NCBI GenBank assembly: GCA_030770545.1
Contig: CM061107.1
Span: 8,396,001 to 8,460,000, forward strand
From: Macropodus opercularis
Lineage: Eukaryota > Chordata > Actinopteri > Anabantiformes > Osphronemidae
Direction of reading: 5' to 3'
Length of the DNA: 64,000 nt
A model generated the notes under the pieces. The model was given only the letters and a program-made list of their open reading frames with translations. It was not told the DNA's origin and did no database searches. Position numbers and translations under genes: made by a program. Each line of letters starts with the position of its first letter. Within the stretch, counting starts at the first letter, position 1. Of this stretch, positions 12,501 through 24,700 are shown piece after piece.

Positions 12501-15500
12501 GTGGGTGGTGGTGCTTCCTGTCATGCAAAATGTCTTGTTTAAACAAATTTTATTCTGCAGTTAAGCTGTCTGGACTTTTTTAACAATGAAGTCACCCTTA
12601 AATGTGACACCATGTGAAACTATAGTGGCTCCGCTGTATTTTCCAAAGCACATTAAACCCCAGTTGAACATGAACCTGAATGTTGTCTGTCTTCTAACAG
12701 GGAGTCAAATGCTTTGACTACAGTGCTTCCCTGCAGCTGATGGTCACAGGGGGTTGCGACCGAGCTGTCAGACTGTGGACTCGATATGTGACTACACGTC
12801 CTGCAGCCACTCTGCTCGGCCACCACACCACTGTACTGGATGTTGCAATCTACCAACCTGTTTTGCAAATCTTCAGCTACTCCAGAGATGCTGTGAGTCA
12901 TTAATAATGATGTTTTGAAGACTGCACAATAACAACATCCCTGCCATGGCAATAGCTACAGCAAAGCCCGTGTTTATGGATTGGTCTCTTTTTCTTTTGC
13001 AAGGAACTGAGGGTCTGGGATATTTCCACCCATCAGTGTCTGAAAACTGTCCGCCTGCACTTTCCCTGCCTGCAGGCAGGCCAAGTCCCGGAACATGGAC
13101 GCTTCCCTTTCCTGCTAGTGAGCCCCCCTCTTCCTGAACACACACAGCCTCACCTGGTGGTGGGATGCAAAGATTACCTGGCCCTGCTCACTCTGGCTGA
13201 AGCAAGAGGAGGAGGCGGCGGCTGGGAATCTGGACGTGACGTTCCGAGCGGCTTAGCGATCTCCTGTGCTCTGTACAACCCCACCCTGAGGCAGGTGGTG
13301 ACCGGACACATCAGCTCCTTGGTTTCTCTGTGGGACGTGGAAACAGGGAGGAGGCAGCTTCAAATCACAAATGCTCATGGTGAGGAAGACCTCACCTGCA
13401 TGACGCTAGACTCCTCCCACAGGAGACTAATTACTGGGGCTCGTAACGGCACAATCAAGGTTCGATCGTAGATCTTTTAAAATTCACCCGGTGAACTCGT
13501 TACATTCTCCATCACTGTAAGACAGCATTACTGGTGAGATGCGCCTCTTGTCGAGCAGGTGTGGAACTTACTAAATGGCCTGAACCTGCACAAGCTGGAG
13601 CCTGTCACCAGCTCTGAAGTCACCGGCCTGGCGTGTCTCCATGGCAACCAACTCCTGGCTGTGGGGTGGAGCCAGCGCATCGCTCAGTATGATATTGCAG
13701 CTGCCAAGGTAAAATTAAAACTGTGCTTAGTCTAAAGTTCTGGCAAAATGTTTACATCTGGAGAGACGATGGCCTCAACGTGACAGAAAGTCATTTGTCA
13801 TATATCTGTCTGACTAGTGTTAAAATAGAAGAACAACAGTGTAACTAGTGTAAGCGTCCATGGACAGTGCAGATAAGGAGCAACTCCCACCAACAAGAGA
13901 GAAAATCACAGCATTAGGTTATGTAAGCCTTCAGATTGACAGGTGAATCTGGGAAGAGCAGCACAAATGCTCAGTAATGACCAAAAAAGTTGGTCGCCCT
14001 CATACTTTTGCTTGTCCACAAGTTCTTCCCCAGATGTTGACGGCAGAACGATGAGTCCCACACAAACTGTTGTCAGGACGGAGAGTCGTTTGAACAGAAA
14101 CACTGCCAAGCCTGCTTTGCAGTAGTAATTAGAAACTGGCCTCTTAGATCCAGTAAAATAATGAGACATGTGACAATGTCTGTGTTCAGCTTTCACTACA
14201 TGCTGCACCAACACTGACATGGAGGTCTTATAAACTCATATACGCAGTGTCTCTAGAAGCTGAGCCAACGTCTCCATATTTTAACACTTTGCTCCTCAAC
14301 CTTTGACTCCCATCTGCTCTGTGGTTAGATTCATCACTTGAAGCCCACAGTAGCGACATTCAGCGTCCATGTTTCTCCAGCACATTCCCAGTCCGGGCTT
14401 TGCTCAGTCGGCGTTTCTTTCGGGAACGTCTCTAGTGCCACGTTGTTTTTTCAGAAAACACTGCAAGTGAAGGAAAATTCAATCTCAGTGAATGACGTCA
14501 GTTATGATATCATGTACATATAAACCTGCTGTGATCAAAAACATCGGTGATACGCAAGACATCTGCAGCAGTATTTTTAACATCGACTGTGCTGAGGTTC
14601 GAGATTTTAAAAGTCTGGCGTCAACATTTTATCCCAGAGGTGTAAACAAAATCAGCAAACCCTCAAAAGAAATAAAGCTGCTTTCCACAAGAAAACACAC
14701 TCAATTACGTTATTTTGGACCATTTATATACTCACACAGTGGGATGTGGTACCACAGAGTTTACTATTTAAAACAACACTGCCTCGCACACTGAGCTGAG
14801 CCTGAGAACAACATTGCACTTAGGAAATGGTGTCTATGTAGTTTTAATAAAGCTTACAAATGTTTTCCTAGGACTTATATGTGAGGGTGCACATGTCATG
14901 GAAGTCCAGCGGTGTCCACAAATCAGACATCCTGGCAGTGTGTCACTGCTCCGCTCTGGGGGTTGCTGCCACAGCAAGTTATGATGGAGAGGTTGTTATA
15001 TGGAGGCTGGAGACACAAGGCCCACTTCTCCACCTACGTAGAGAGACTCCGACAGAGGAGGCAGCAGCGTATGTTGACAGCTAAGCCTTTAATAGGTGTT
15101 GTGAGTATAAACAGCTAATCAGTGAAGTGATCCTACCACTTATTTCTCCCAGAGAAGAGGCCGCTTCCCCTGTAAACAGCCTCTTGTTCCTGCAACATCG
15201 AGCGAGCGATCGGAGGTTAAGGAACAACGGTGTACTCGTGTCATCGCAGGGCGGCTGTCTGACCTTCTGGAGCGTCACTGGACAGAAACGCCCTTACGGT
15301 GAGCGAGTGACTGAATGCCAGGCTAAAATGCATGAAATCAGAATTAAACTCTCACATGTGTAGGACACAGAGCGGTTGATGAGCAGCTGTCGGTTTTAAT
15401 GACGCTCCCTTGAGACGGGTTTACAAACAGCGAAAGCAGGCAGCGTCAGGCTGAACTGTGGACTTGGCCTCTCGCCGGCTCCATTCCTGGCAGCCCGCAA

Positions 15501-16234
15501 CTATGTCTCTTTCCAGATACCATCTGTGTTTAGTGGTGTGGGATTCATGCACTGTGACTGCTGTATATGTGTATGAACGTGTGTGTGTCCACGTTTCTAT
15601 ATGTGCCCATATTTTAGCAAAGCGAGAAAACTTTGACTTTGTGACGTAACAGGGAGACGTGACATAACAGAAAGCAATTTGTCTCAGAAATGTCAGAGGT
15701 CAGGAGAGCTGTCACAGAACCAGTTGGACCGAAGCTGCTGCTGGCCCGTGGATCTGCATTCAGTTCAGATTCCTTTTCCTTCCCAGGTCGGTTCTATGCC
15801 CCGCAGCAGCCAGGTGAACGTGTGCTCAGCGTGAGCACAGATCAGTCTAAAAACCGAATCCTGGTTTCAGGAGACACAGCAGGCTGGCTTCAGGTGTGGG
15901 ACATCTCTACCTATGGCTTGGACATCCAACGCGAGGTGAACTGATGGGAAATCGGGAAAATGCTGTGTGTTCTGTCTAGTATGCGTCTGTCTTCTTCAGA
16001 TATTCTCGTTCTACACAGCCAGCTTGTGAGCGGCCTCGCCTGCTACTGCGTTGGGAGGCTCATAAGAGAGAATTAGTAAGTGTGGAGGTCCTTGAGGTGT
16101 CTGACACCCTGTTCGTCCTTACGGGATCATCTGATGGCTCCGCTGGACTGTGGACAAAAGACGGAGACCATGTGGGTGCTTTTGGGCAGGAGGCCATGTG
16201 GAACATCACCGATCAAGCTACTTATCAGAGGTGA
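9516..16234 (+). CDS. EF-hand and WD40-repeat protein (WDR49/WDR64/EFCAB8-like)
   Basis: Fifteen phase-consistent exons give about 876 residues: 9516-9586, 10577-10814, 10933-11079, 11213-11335, 11412-11583, 11671-11717, 11792-11929, 12111-12299, 12701-12892, 13004-13459, 13559-13708, 14872-15068, 15153-15298, 15787-15935 and 16019-16234. Residues 24-152 are EF-hand-like (MTFEEFRDVL; loop from Asp105, DISCTGQVTWQQ, with Gln instead of Glu at loop position 12). Residues 153-876 form WD40 repeats (ITVWNSS, RAVRLWTR, LRVWDIS, VSLWDVE, IKVWNLL, VVIWRLE, LQVWDIS, AGLWTKD). This architecture is typical of axonemal or ciliary WD proteins; that role is inference. The first exon is supported only by its ATG and by perfect phase (a TG|T codon). 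The last exon reads through a possible donor at 16230 into TGA, so a further C-terminal exon could be missing. I do not assign a symbol. Confidence 0.78.
10126..10139 (+). promoter_or_regulatory. CTCF-like core motif
   Basis: CCAGCTGGGGGCGC differs at one position from the CTCF core. It sits in the first intron of the WD40 gene, 0.6 kb after the first coding exon. Motif match only. Confidence 0.3.
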
Positions 16235-19200
16235 TCGTCATAACTTTACGTTCTTCCTATAATTATAAAACAACTTTATATCTTAGAGTATTTGTGACCG
16301 CTGTGTCTTTTTATGTGATTAAATCCTGTCGAAGGGCAGAACGCATCCGGTGTTTTTGCACCACAGAACACGAAGTCAGGAACAAAGTCCAGTTAATGTC
16401 AACAGTACAGTTCAAATCTAATGCAGCGAACGTTGTGTAGAGGGCTCAGCATGGTCGAGTGCTCCCTGCTAAAGAAAGTTCTCTTGGTATTTCAACAGCT
16501 GTTTGAGTCTTTAACAGAAACAGTGCGGTTAAAGGTCATAAACTCTGGCTTGGCTCTGGCTTTGTTATGTGCTTATTTTTGCATTTGTTGCATGTTGGAC
16601 AAAACGGACCATAAAGGAAAGAGCTGTCTAGAGTAATTTAATTTAAGAAGACAAGAAATAAAATTAAGTAAAAGACAGCGTAGGCATGTGCTCAGATACT
16701 TTACTAACACTACTACACTGTGTATAGGCAAGTTCAAAGTAAAGCTAGAGAAAAGTTTAATTTCCTTAATTAATGAGCCTTTAACTCTAGAAGATTAGAT
16801 TAAAAAGAATCAAGATTGCAAAGAGTAATTTCTAAGTTGTCTCTCACCAAGTTACTATGATCCAATCGCTCAGACTCATCGCTACAAAGACATTTTAATA
16901 AAAGAAGCACAAGGGCACCACAAAGCCCTCAAACAAGGTAATAGGAGAACTCAAGAGGAAACTGAGGAACACGAAATCACTGCTGGGCAGGGGAGCAACT
17001 TAGAAACAGTATAAACCACTGAGAAGCAGCGAAACCGGGAAACTAGGTCAGAAGAAGTTACAAATGACAAGGACACTTACTGAACTGTGGCGAACTGGAA
17101 CCGGGCCAGTGATGGTCGTTATATATGTTGAGTCCAGGTGTGTGTTATTGGAAGTGATTAGGGCAAAGGAAACACTGACATGACTCAAACAGGATGTGGC
17201 AGGTGAGACAGAAAATCAGGTGACAAAAAACCAAAGCCCTGCACGAGGAAGAGTCGAATTAAATGTCTCTCGCACACCGACATACAAAATGGAGATCAGA
17301 CTTAAGGTCTTACAGAAAACCAACAAATCCCACTCTAGCAAGCTTTTAAATACAGTATCATTTCATAACATCTTTACTAGCATTAAGACCAGCTGCTGTT
17401 GTGATTCTACCAAACATTTCTCACATCTTTTGTCGTGTTGTCCTGGTATCCTGTCAGGATAACTGTCAACAGATGGGCTTCAGCAAAGGGTGTAATTCTG
17501 TGTCACCCACAGGGAAACACAGAGCAGCCAGAGACAGGACGCACATGAGCAGAGGACTGTAAGCGGCACAAGCCAACTGCCTGATCCACAGTATGCACGG
17601 GAAGAATGTTCTCAAGGTAACTTTTCAGGGATTTTGACATGCTGCACACACGCAGACGACCTTTTGCTGACCCGAGCCTGCTCCAGGCACATTCGCCTGT
17701 ACGCGGAAACCTTCCCCTGCAGTGTCTGCCACAGTTATCAGAATCCCGCAGTCTAAGCGTGTGCAGCTCCTGCTGAAGATGCTAATAAAAAGCAGTGCGT
17801 GTGCAGGTCAGGGTGGCCTTCCAAGCTAATTAAACCGGATACCTTGGTTCAATCATGGCCAATTTCACCACATTATGAAGAGAAGAGCATTCAGAGCGTT
17901 CTTCACATTCTCCTCCTCTGAGGTCTGGAGCTCAGTTTGGGAACATTTGGGCAATGTTTTGCTCCAGGGATGCAGGCCAGATTTTTATAAGCGCACAAAT
18001 ACTTTTTTTTGGTTTTTGTGTGTGGGGGTGAGTATCTGCAAGACATTTCCTACTTTTTCCTTTCCCTGCCTACCCGTTACTCCAAACTAGCCAAAATAAG
18101 CGATTAGCTGTGCTTTCTCTGCAGCCACACCCAGGCAGCCTCACTTGAGCTTGTGTTTTCTTGTGCACCATAGCTTCAACCAGCAGCCCAGCGGAGAATG
18201 GCCACGAGCAACCGCAGCAACCCATGGTAACATGCAAACACAAGCAGCAGCTGATGAGCGAAAGCGCTGCAGGTTTGGATGCACGCGCATCCTCATCTTA
18301 GTTCTCTGCTTTCTTTCAATCTGTACATGCACGTCCATCCACGCAACTGTGCTTCGGTGCGTCAAGTATCTATGTGAGGACTTTTGCCAGATGTGTCGCG
18401 AGAGGCGACGCGTGTGTGATGACATCAACCGCTGCGATCACTGCTGAAGGGCTGATTTGTTCCTGTCAGACTCTGCTGCTACAGGTGATTGTTGTACTGA
18501 TCAGAGAATCATTTTTCATCTGCAACTAATAACAAATAACTTTGCCTTTTATATCCCCAAAGTTATGTGAGCAAGCACCATCTTAATAAAACAGAACCTG
18601 ACACAAGGACCCGCCTTGCTATGCCATAAAGTTACATTTTAGCATTTTCTTATTCATTGACTTATGACATGAAGTGGTTCAAAGTTGCATTAACTCTCAA
18701 AACTCTCTTTGATGCTGCAATGACTCATTTTCCACTTGAATAATTAATCAACGCTACATACATCAGTCGCTTTGTTTGCGCCACCATTTCATTTTGGGTT
18801 TATTTTGGAAAGGCCCTGTTGTACAGCGTGTGTGGACATCCAGCAGTGGCCAGCGTAAAAACACTGGTCAGCCCACTCGACTATAAAGGGCTCGATCAAA
18901 TCTGGAGGAATGTGACAGAGCAGTTGCACTTCCCTTTGTCCCGAGGCTGTGGCTGCAGCGCTGCTCAGTCAGGCTGGAGCTGTCCAAAAGCATGTGACTG
19001 ATGGGAAAGGATAATGAAGGAGGGAGAAAAGCAGCGAGAGGGAAATGCAGCTATTCTATTTTAGACTCCTTTGATGGGAACGCACAGATTCTGCACTTCT
19101 TCCGTCTAAGTGCTATGTATCTCTCTCTTGACCTCTCCTTCTGATGAGCCCCTTTATTTTCTTTGTGTCTCATTCTCCCAGTCCTGTCTCTCGCGTATCG

Positions 19201-20233
19201 TCCGGGACATGGATGAGGCTTTTCCTGTCGCTGCCAGTTCATGTGGACGGACCTCTGGCAGGTCAAAGACGTCTCATCGATTCACGTCCATGGTTAAGCT
19301 GCTCTCTGAAGGAAGAATGTCAGAAATGCCTTGATCTTCCTGCTCTGCTTCGCATTTATGAACATTTCTGAAAATGAGGCAAAAAATCTTTTTTTGCATT
19401 TTGCTCCTGCTTTATTTGTGTCTTTTCCATTTGGATATAACACCAGACATTACTGTTATTATTATTTTAACATTTCACCTTCACCTGTGCTGTACTGTAA
19501 ATTTCTCCTCTAAATCTGTGCTGTGCCAAACCTCGACACTCTTCTGTTAACTTGCTGCACGCTGACGTCAAACTGGTGCTGATCCTCTGAAAACCCAGAA
19601 CAATCTTTGCTCTTCATGCTCCACTTGTGGTGCCGCAACTTTCCATTATTCTGAACGTATCACTGCTTTCATCAGCCTATTGTGTGATATACACAGATAT
19701 CTGAAGCGCGTCTCCACTCATTTCACCCTCCCTGCTCTGCAGAACTGCACACGTTGGTGACTCAACATTTGTTGACCCATTTTGGGTTTTTTTTTACATA
19801 TTCTGTTTTGCATCTACTTTGTATGTTGCTTGTTTGCTCATAAGTTAAAAAACGAGTTATTTTAAGCATGGGGGAGGCAGTGGGCACTGTTTGCTTCTCG
19901 TGGATAAACACAAACAGACACAGTTGGGACAAACAGGGTAAGTCATCTAGACTGCATTTTCTTTCCCCCGGGCGTTACAGAATCCCACCAAATGTGCTGC
20001 GTTGTCAAAAACATCTTCCGTCTGCTCATAAACATGCTCAGCGGTTTGATGTTTAGTGATTACCTTTTCAACCAAACATGCATTTCTCCATGTTGTATGC
20101 ACAGTAAAATAAAAACTTCATGACACATTCACATATCTGCGTTTGCTGTTCTGACAGTTGTGGGATTTTTTTTTTTCAATTTTAAAAAACAGAAATTGAA
20201 GAAGGAAACAGTTTGTGCATCTCTCCAGGTTGG

Positions 20234-20234
20234 C

Positions 20235-20269
<35 letters not shown>
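20234..20269. repeat. (TG)n microsatellite
   Basis: A near-perfect TG dinucleotide run with one early interruption, in the intergenic region upstream of fam20a. Confidence 0.95.
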
Positions 20270-20272
<3 letters not shown>

Positions 20273-20439
20273 AGGCAAAACAGACGCCCTCCTTCTACTC
20301 TCTGGCTAAATGTCAGGTTAAAGCTTCACTTCACTAATTCCCATCACTGACCGTTTCTCTCAGCCTGCTTCCTCTTCGCGCAGCGTACAACACCCCGGAG
20401 AGCATCTCCCAGACACTGGCATGTAGTCATAGCTTCCTC

Positions 20440-20463
20440 CACACACACACACACACACACACC
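20440..20463. repeat. (AC)n microsatellite
   Basis: About 12 uninterrupted AC units, intergenic. Confidence 0.95.
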
Positions 20464-21715
20464 CAGACACAAACGGACGACAGATGTTCCAAAATACTAC
20501 AATAACATCAACGCAGATGGAGGCTGGGAAATGCCCCGTGAGAGCCTTATTGCTTTTTCATTTTCGGGCTTGTAGAGCAGACGCTGGCAATGAGCAGCCA
20601 TCGTAATGTACACACTGTGTGTTTTTACAGCAGCCAGAGTCGGGGAGAGTGAACCAACAAGGGGAGGTGTTATTTCTCCCTGCGTGTTTCCTCAAGTTGT
20701 GTAAGAACTTGTTTAGATTTTTTTTTCCAGCATTGCTTGCTCTGAGGTGTACGACAGGGAGAAAAGCAAGAGCTTCAAGTGCAGCTGGGCTATTTCTTTT
20801 TTCTCATCCTGAACCAACACAGACTGGAGGTCTGTGGCGAGAAGCCAGAGTGATAGAAAGGATGACAGCGGAGCAACAGAGCTTTAAAAGAGGAATGACA
20901 CGATGCGAGGAATAGGAGGGGGAGTGAAGATTTGATGAGATGGGAGAGGAGTGAAAGTGGCCAGTGCTTCTAAAGGAGGGTCGAGGAGGAGACAAGACGA
21001 TGACAGAGGAAAGCAAATCTGGTTCCCACAACCTTCTTGTGAGAAAAGGGATGTCAAGGCGAGTCACTCACTCAGACAGACGTCATGATACATCTATCTA
21101 CTAATAATCTGCTCATGCACGCGCATAGTCTACTTTGTATAAATCTGTGACCAAGTGAAAACTGAACTTGGACCTGCACACACACACACACACACACGCA
21201 TTGGATCAGAGGGGATGTGCCAGCTGGATGTGGTTTCATTCATTCCGCCGTGATAAGCAGTCTCCACCCCTTCATGCGCTCCAGGAGTGAGCCAGAGTGT
21301 GTGCATACCTGCCCACACACACAATGCACACAGAGCCGTACACACAGTCTCCTTCTGCCTCGCTTCCACACACAGACACACACGCTTGCTCTCTCTGAGC
21401 AGCAGGTCCCTGGAAGCAGCCAAACTGTCAGTGACTGTTGCGAGCACATGCTCACTGCCAAGGGAGAAGAAAAAAGAAGCAGAAGAAGAAGAAGTAGAAG
21501 AAGTGAGGCTGAAAGGAACAGACTGAAGAGCACAGATAGAGCAGAGGACGACAGAGACTTGGACCAACCTCTCTGTCTGGCCGCCTGTGTGGGAGACAGG
21601 AGGAAGCCCACAAGTGATGCCTTGCACACTCTGGAGCAGCGCATAGTCGTTTGCTACCTTGGGGACTTTCGGAGGTTTCTCTGTTTCTCTGCCCGACCTT
21701 CTACCAGTTTCAGTG

Positions 21716-24700
21716 ATGAGGAGAGATCGTCTCTTATTAGCTGCAGCCCTCACAACTGTCTTCTCAGCTGACTTCTACTTCATCCTCCTGCCAAAGCTGC
21801 AGAGCATGGGGCAAAGATCACGACAGTTTTGCTCATGTGGTTTGGGTAACCTCAGCCTCCACAGGCAGAGTGGTCTCGCAACTCCGTATGTCTCCGTAAC
21901 GCTTCTAGATGGCACCACAGCCGATCCGGCGGAAGGCGGCTCAAAGCTGGAGAGACTGTTCTCTCACCCTCTGTACAACATCCAGACGCCAGCGCTGAAG
22001 CCAGAGGAGAGGCTGCTGCAGGTGGAGCAGCTGATGGAGTACTACAGGAAGAAGATGTCACGCTGGGAAAGGTTAGTTTACATATTTCCAAACTCACAGA
22101 CGTTGTTCATTTCGTGTGCGTGGTTGAATGTGACTTTTACCACTGTTACTCAACTGCATTATGAAAGAGCAGTGTGTGAATTTCAGCTGAACAGTCCTGC
22201 TGTGGAAGCACATGTTGAAGTTCAGCTGCGGTCAACAAGCAGGGTCACTGACATTAAGGCCAAACACAGTCACGCAAACACACATCCAAGCACATAAATA
22301 TACTGTCTTCATAAAACAAGTCCAGTGCTGAGAGGAGCGATGGAAGAAACCCCCTCATAGACATGTAATTCTAGGGTCTTGAGGCTAGAACACTCTTTTT
22401 AAGGCAAACAAGGATTTAAAGCTGCTAAAGCCCATCTTAATCTGTGGGAGCCGTAGCTGTCTTGGCTTGTGAGGACGTCTGTCTGTGCCGACTCAGTGCG
22501 CTCCCTCAGAGAAATACAGACTTGGGCTCTTAAAGTGGAAAATAACAAGAAATACGAGCAATAGATCTTCTGTCTCCGCTGCCTCGTCTCAACACCGCAA
22601 CAAACACACATGAGTGTTGAACAGTTCCTGCTCAAATAACCTGTTAAAATCACATTTGAATCCTGTAAACAGGTTCAGCTGGTTTCCTGGTCAAACTGTT
22701 TGGTGTCTTTTTAGCAAACAAATCTGCCATTTTCTCCTGCAGTCTGTGGTGTGTTGTACTGATTATGGCGCCTTGCTTCATATTCCAATAGTTGACAGGA
22801 TACCCAACATATAGATATGTATTATTATTATTATTTACATGTCAGGTTCAACACACAGTGGAGGATGCTGGGAAATGCAAAATCTCTACTGCTTGTTAAA
22901 AAAACAAGAGTAGTTATTAAAGACAGTGGGTGTCATAAGTACGGCTCTAAATTTGTCCGTAAAACTGTTGTGAGGAGTTTCCATTTGCTTGCCTGAGCTG
23001 TGTGGTTTTTAATATAGGTTTAACGAGTCACATGACTTTACGGCTGCTCTTCAGAGACATCTGTCTTATTTTGAGCCAGATGTTTTCTCAAAGTTGTTCA
23101 TATATCAAATATATCCAGTCCCTAGACTCAGGCTTTGTTCTCCCCTCACTCCACAGGCATATGAAACTCTACATCGAGGCGGCGTCGGCTTCCAACGTCT
23201 CTGTGATCGAACGTAAAGTGACCTTTGACCCCGATGCCAGCTGGCTGAAGTTCCATCTAGGAATAAGCCCTTATGCCCTGTACTCCCGCGATGACCCTGC
23301 CATCCCACAACTTCTCCGCGACATGCGGAGCATGATGGTAGTCAGTGCAGGTGAGGAAGGGAAGAACCAGACTTTAAGCCTCTCTGTGTCAGTAGTGACA
23401 AAACAAAACACCTTATTGTTACTCCTTTCTTCTTTCCCTCTGGCTTTTCACCATCTGCAACAAACTAAACAAAAGAAACACAAATACTAAATGTTTTGTG
23501 AGCTGAAGAGGGGAAAGTAGAGCCTGAGACAGATGCTAATGTTCTGCCCACCGTGTGGTAAAAATGCCTTAAATCTCCTCTTACAGATTACACACAAGAT
23601 GAGAAAGCCCTAAAGGGAGCATGTGACTGTGCACAAGGTAAGGCCTGTATGTCTCTACATGTTGGAACCTTTGTTTTGGTGTTTTTTTTTTACTGTGTCA
23701 TGAAAACACATTGCAGTCTTTGTGATAATTAGGTTTGTGTCTTCACTTGGAGCCAAAATTCTAATTTCTCTTTCAGAAAATACATTTGCTTTGGGGCACA
23801 AAACAAACAAAGCTGCTGTCTTGTGTTCAGAGGCATAGCTCTTAATTAAATGTGTGACGTCTGCACGCTCAGCCTACAGACCGACGCCACCTACGCTGTC
23901 ATGTGTTACTGAAAATCCGAGCTGCAAACGCGATGCACGGACTGATAACTGGCTTAAAATGTTTCATCTTTATCGTGGGATTTGACTTAAAGTGATATAC
24001 AGTATATCTCTGTTTCTCGCACATGGATGTTGGTTATATTCCGTGTTCATGTCGTGCCTTTCCAGCAAGTGGCTGACCACACAAACATCTGTCACTGTCA
24101 AGAAGAAATGCAACAAAACAATCTGTCCCTCTGTTTAAATTTAACCCCACAAGTCTTACCCATGACTGAAAGGCTTGTGAAGCCTGCGTGTGACTGTTAA
24201 TGGTTAATCCTCAGGAGAGAACAGCAGGGGTGAGAGTGTGCTTAGCTTGACCTCCTGCTGTGACATAATATACAACAGAAAGCAGGGCACCAGCTGTGAG
24301 CAACCCTCAATTACTTTATCACAAGAAAAATAGATGTAGGAAATCCTTCACAACTCGAACTGGCCCCTGGGGACTTAGGATAAAAAACAAATATTGACTC
24401 ATTTAACTGATGCCCAGAGTTTGCTTTTGACAGGTTGTTCAAACACAGTTTAAATACATGTCACAGTGCCTTACAAAGAATATGGGTAATAATGTCAAGC
24501 TGCTCTCTGTTATAGTGGTGAAGCCCAGTGGACATCACCTCAAACTGGCTCTGAAAATGCAGAACTTTGCCAAAGCAATGTTCAAACCAATGAGGTGAGG
24601 ACTACAAAAATGACACTTGTCTGATATCAGTTGAAATTACAGGGTAGTTATAGTTATGACTGACAGCTTGATCACTGTACATCTTGATTTCTGTGTGTGT

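Larger units (their letters stand above)
16235..21715. other. Gene-poor interval between the WD40 gene and fam20a
   Basis: This 5.5 kb stretch holds only short ORFs without family resemblance. It contains several microsatellites (20234-20269, 20440-20463, about 21176-21197) and a purine-rich GAA tract at about 21466-21505. The segment 16900-17560 has the patchy, purine-rich look of an old dispersed repeat but I could not name it. The right end (about 21200-21715) is probably fam20a leader and promoter. A missing C-terminal exon of the WD40 gene could lie in the left part. Confidence 0.6.

Noticed and set aside
16900..17560. Possible old dispersed repeat downstream of the WD40 gene
   Set aside because: The texture suggests a repeat but I could not match it to a family or define ends.
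20234..21197. Regularly spaced CA/TG runs considered as an array
   Set aside because: They are ordinary microsatellites of unequal length without repeat-spacer organisation; not CRISPR.
21217..21771. A 184-codon plus ORF and a 207-codon minus ORF overlapping just upstream of fam20a
   Set aside because: They overlap on opposite strands, start at non-ATG or unsupported codons, and consist of low-complexity Ser/Arg/Cys sequence from CA and GAA repeats. They look like artefacts of a compositionally biased leader.
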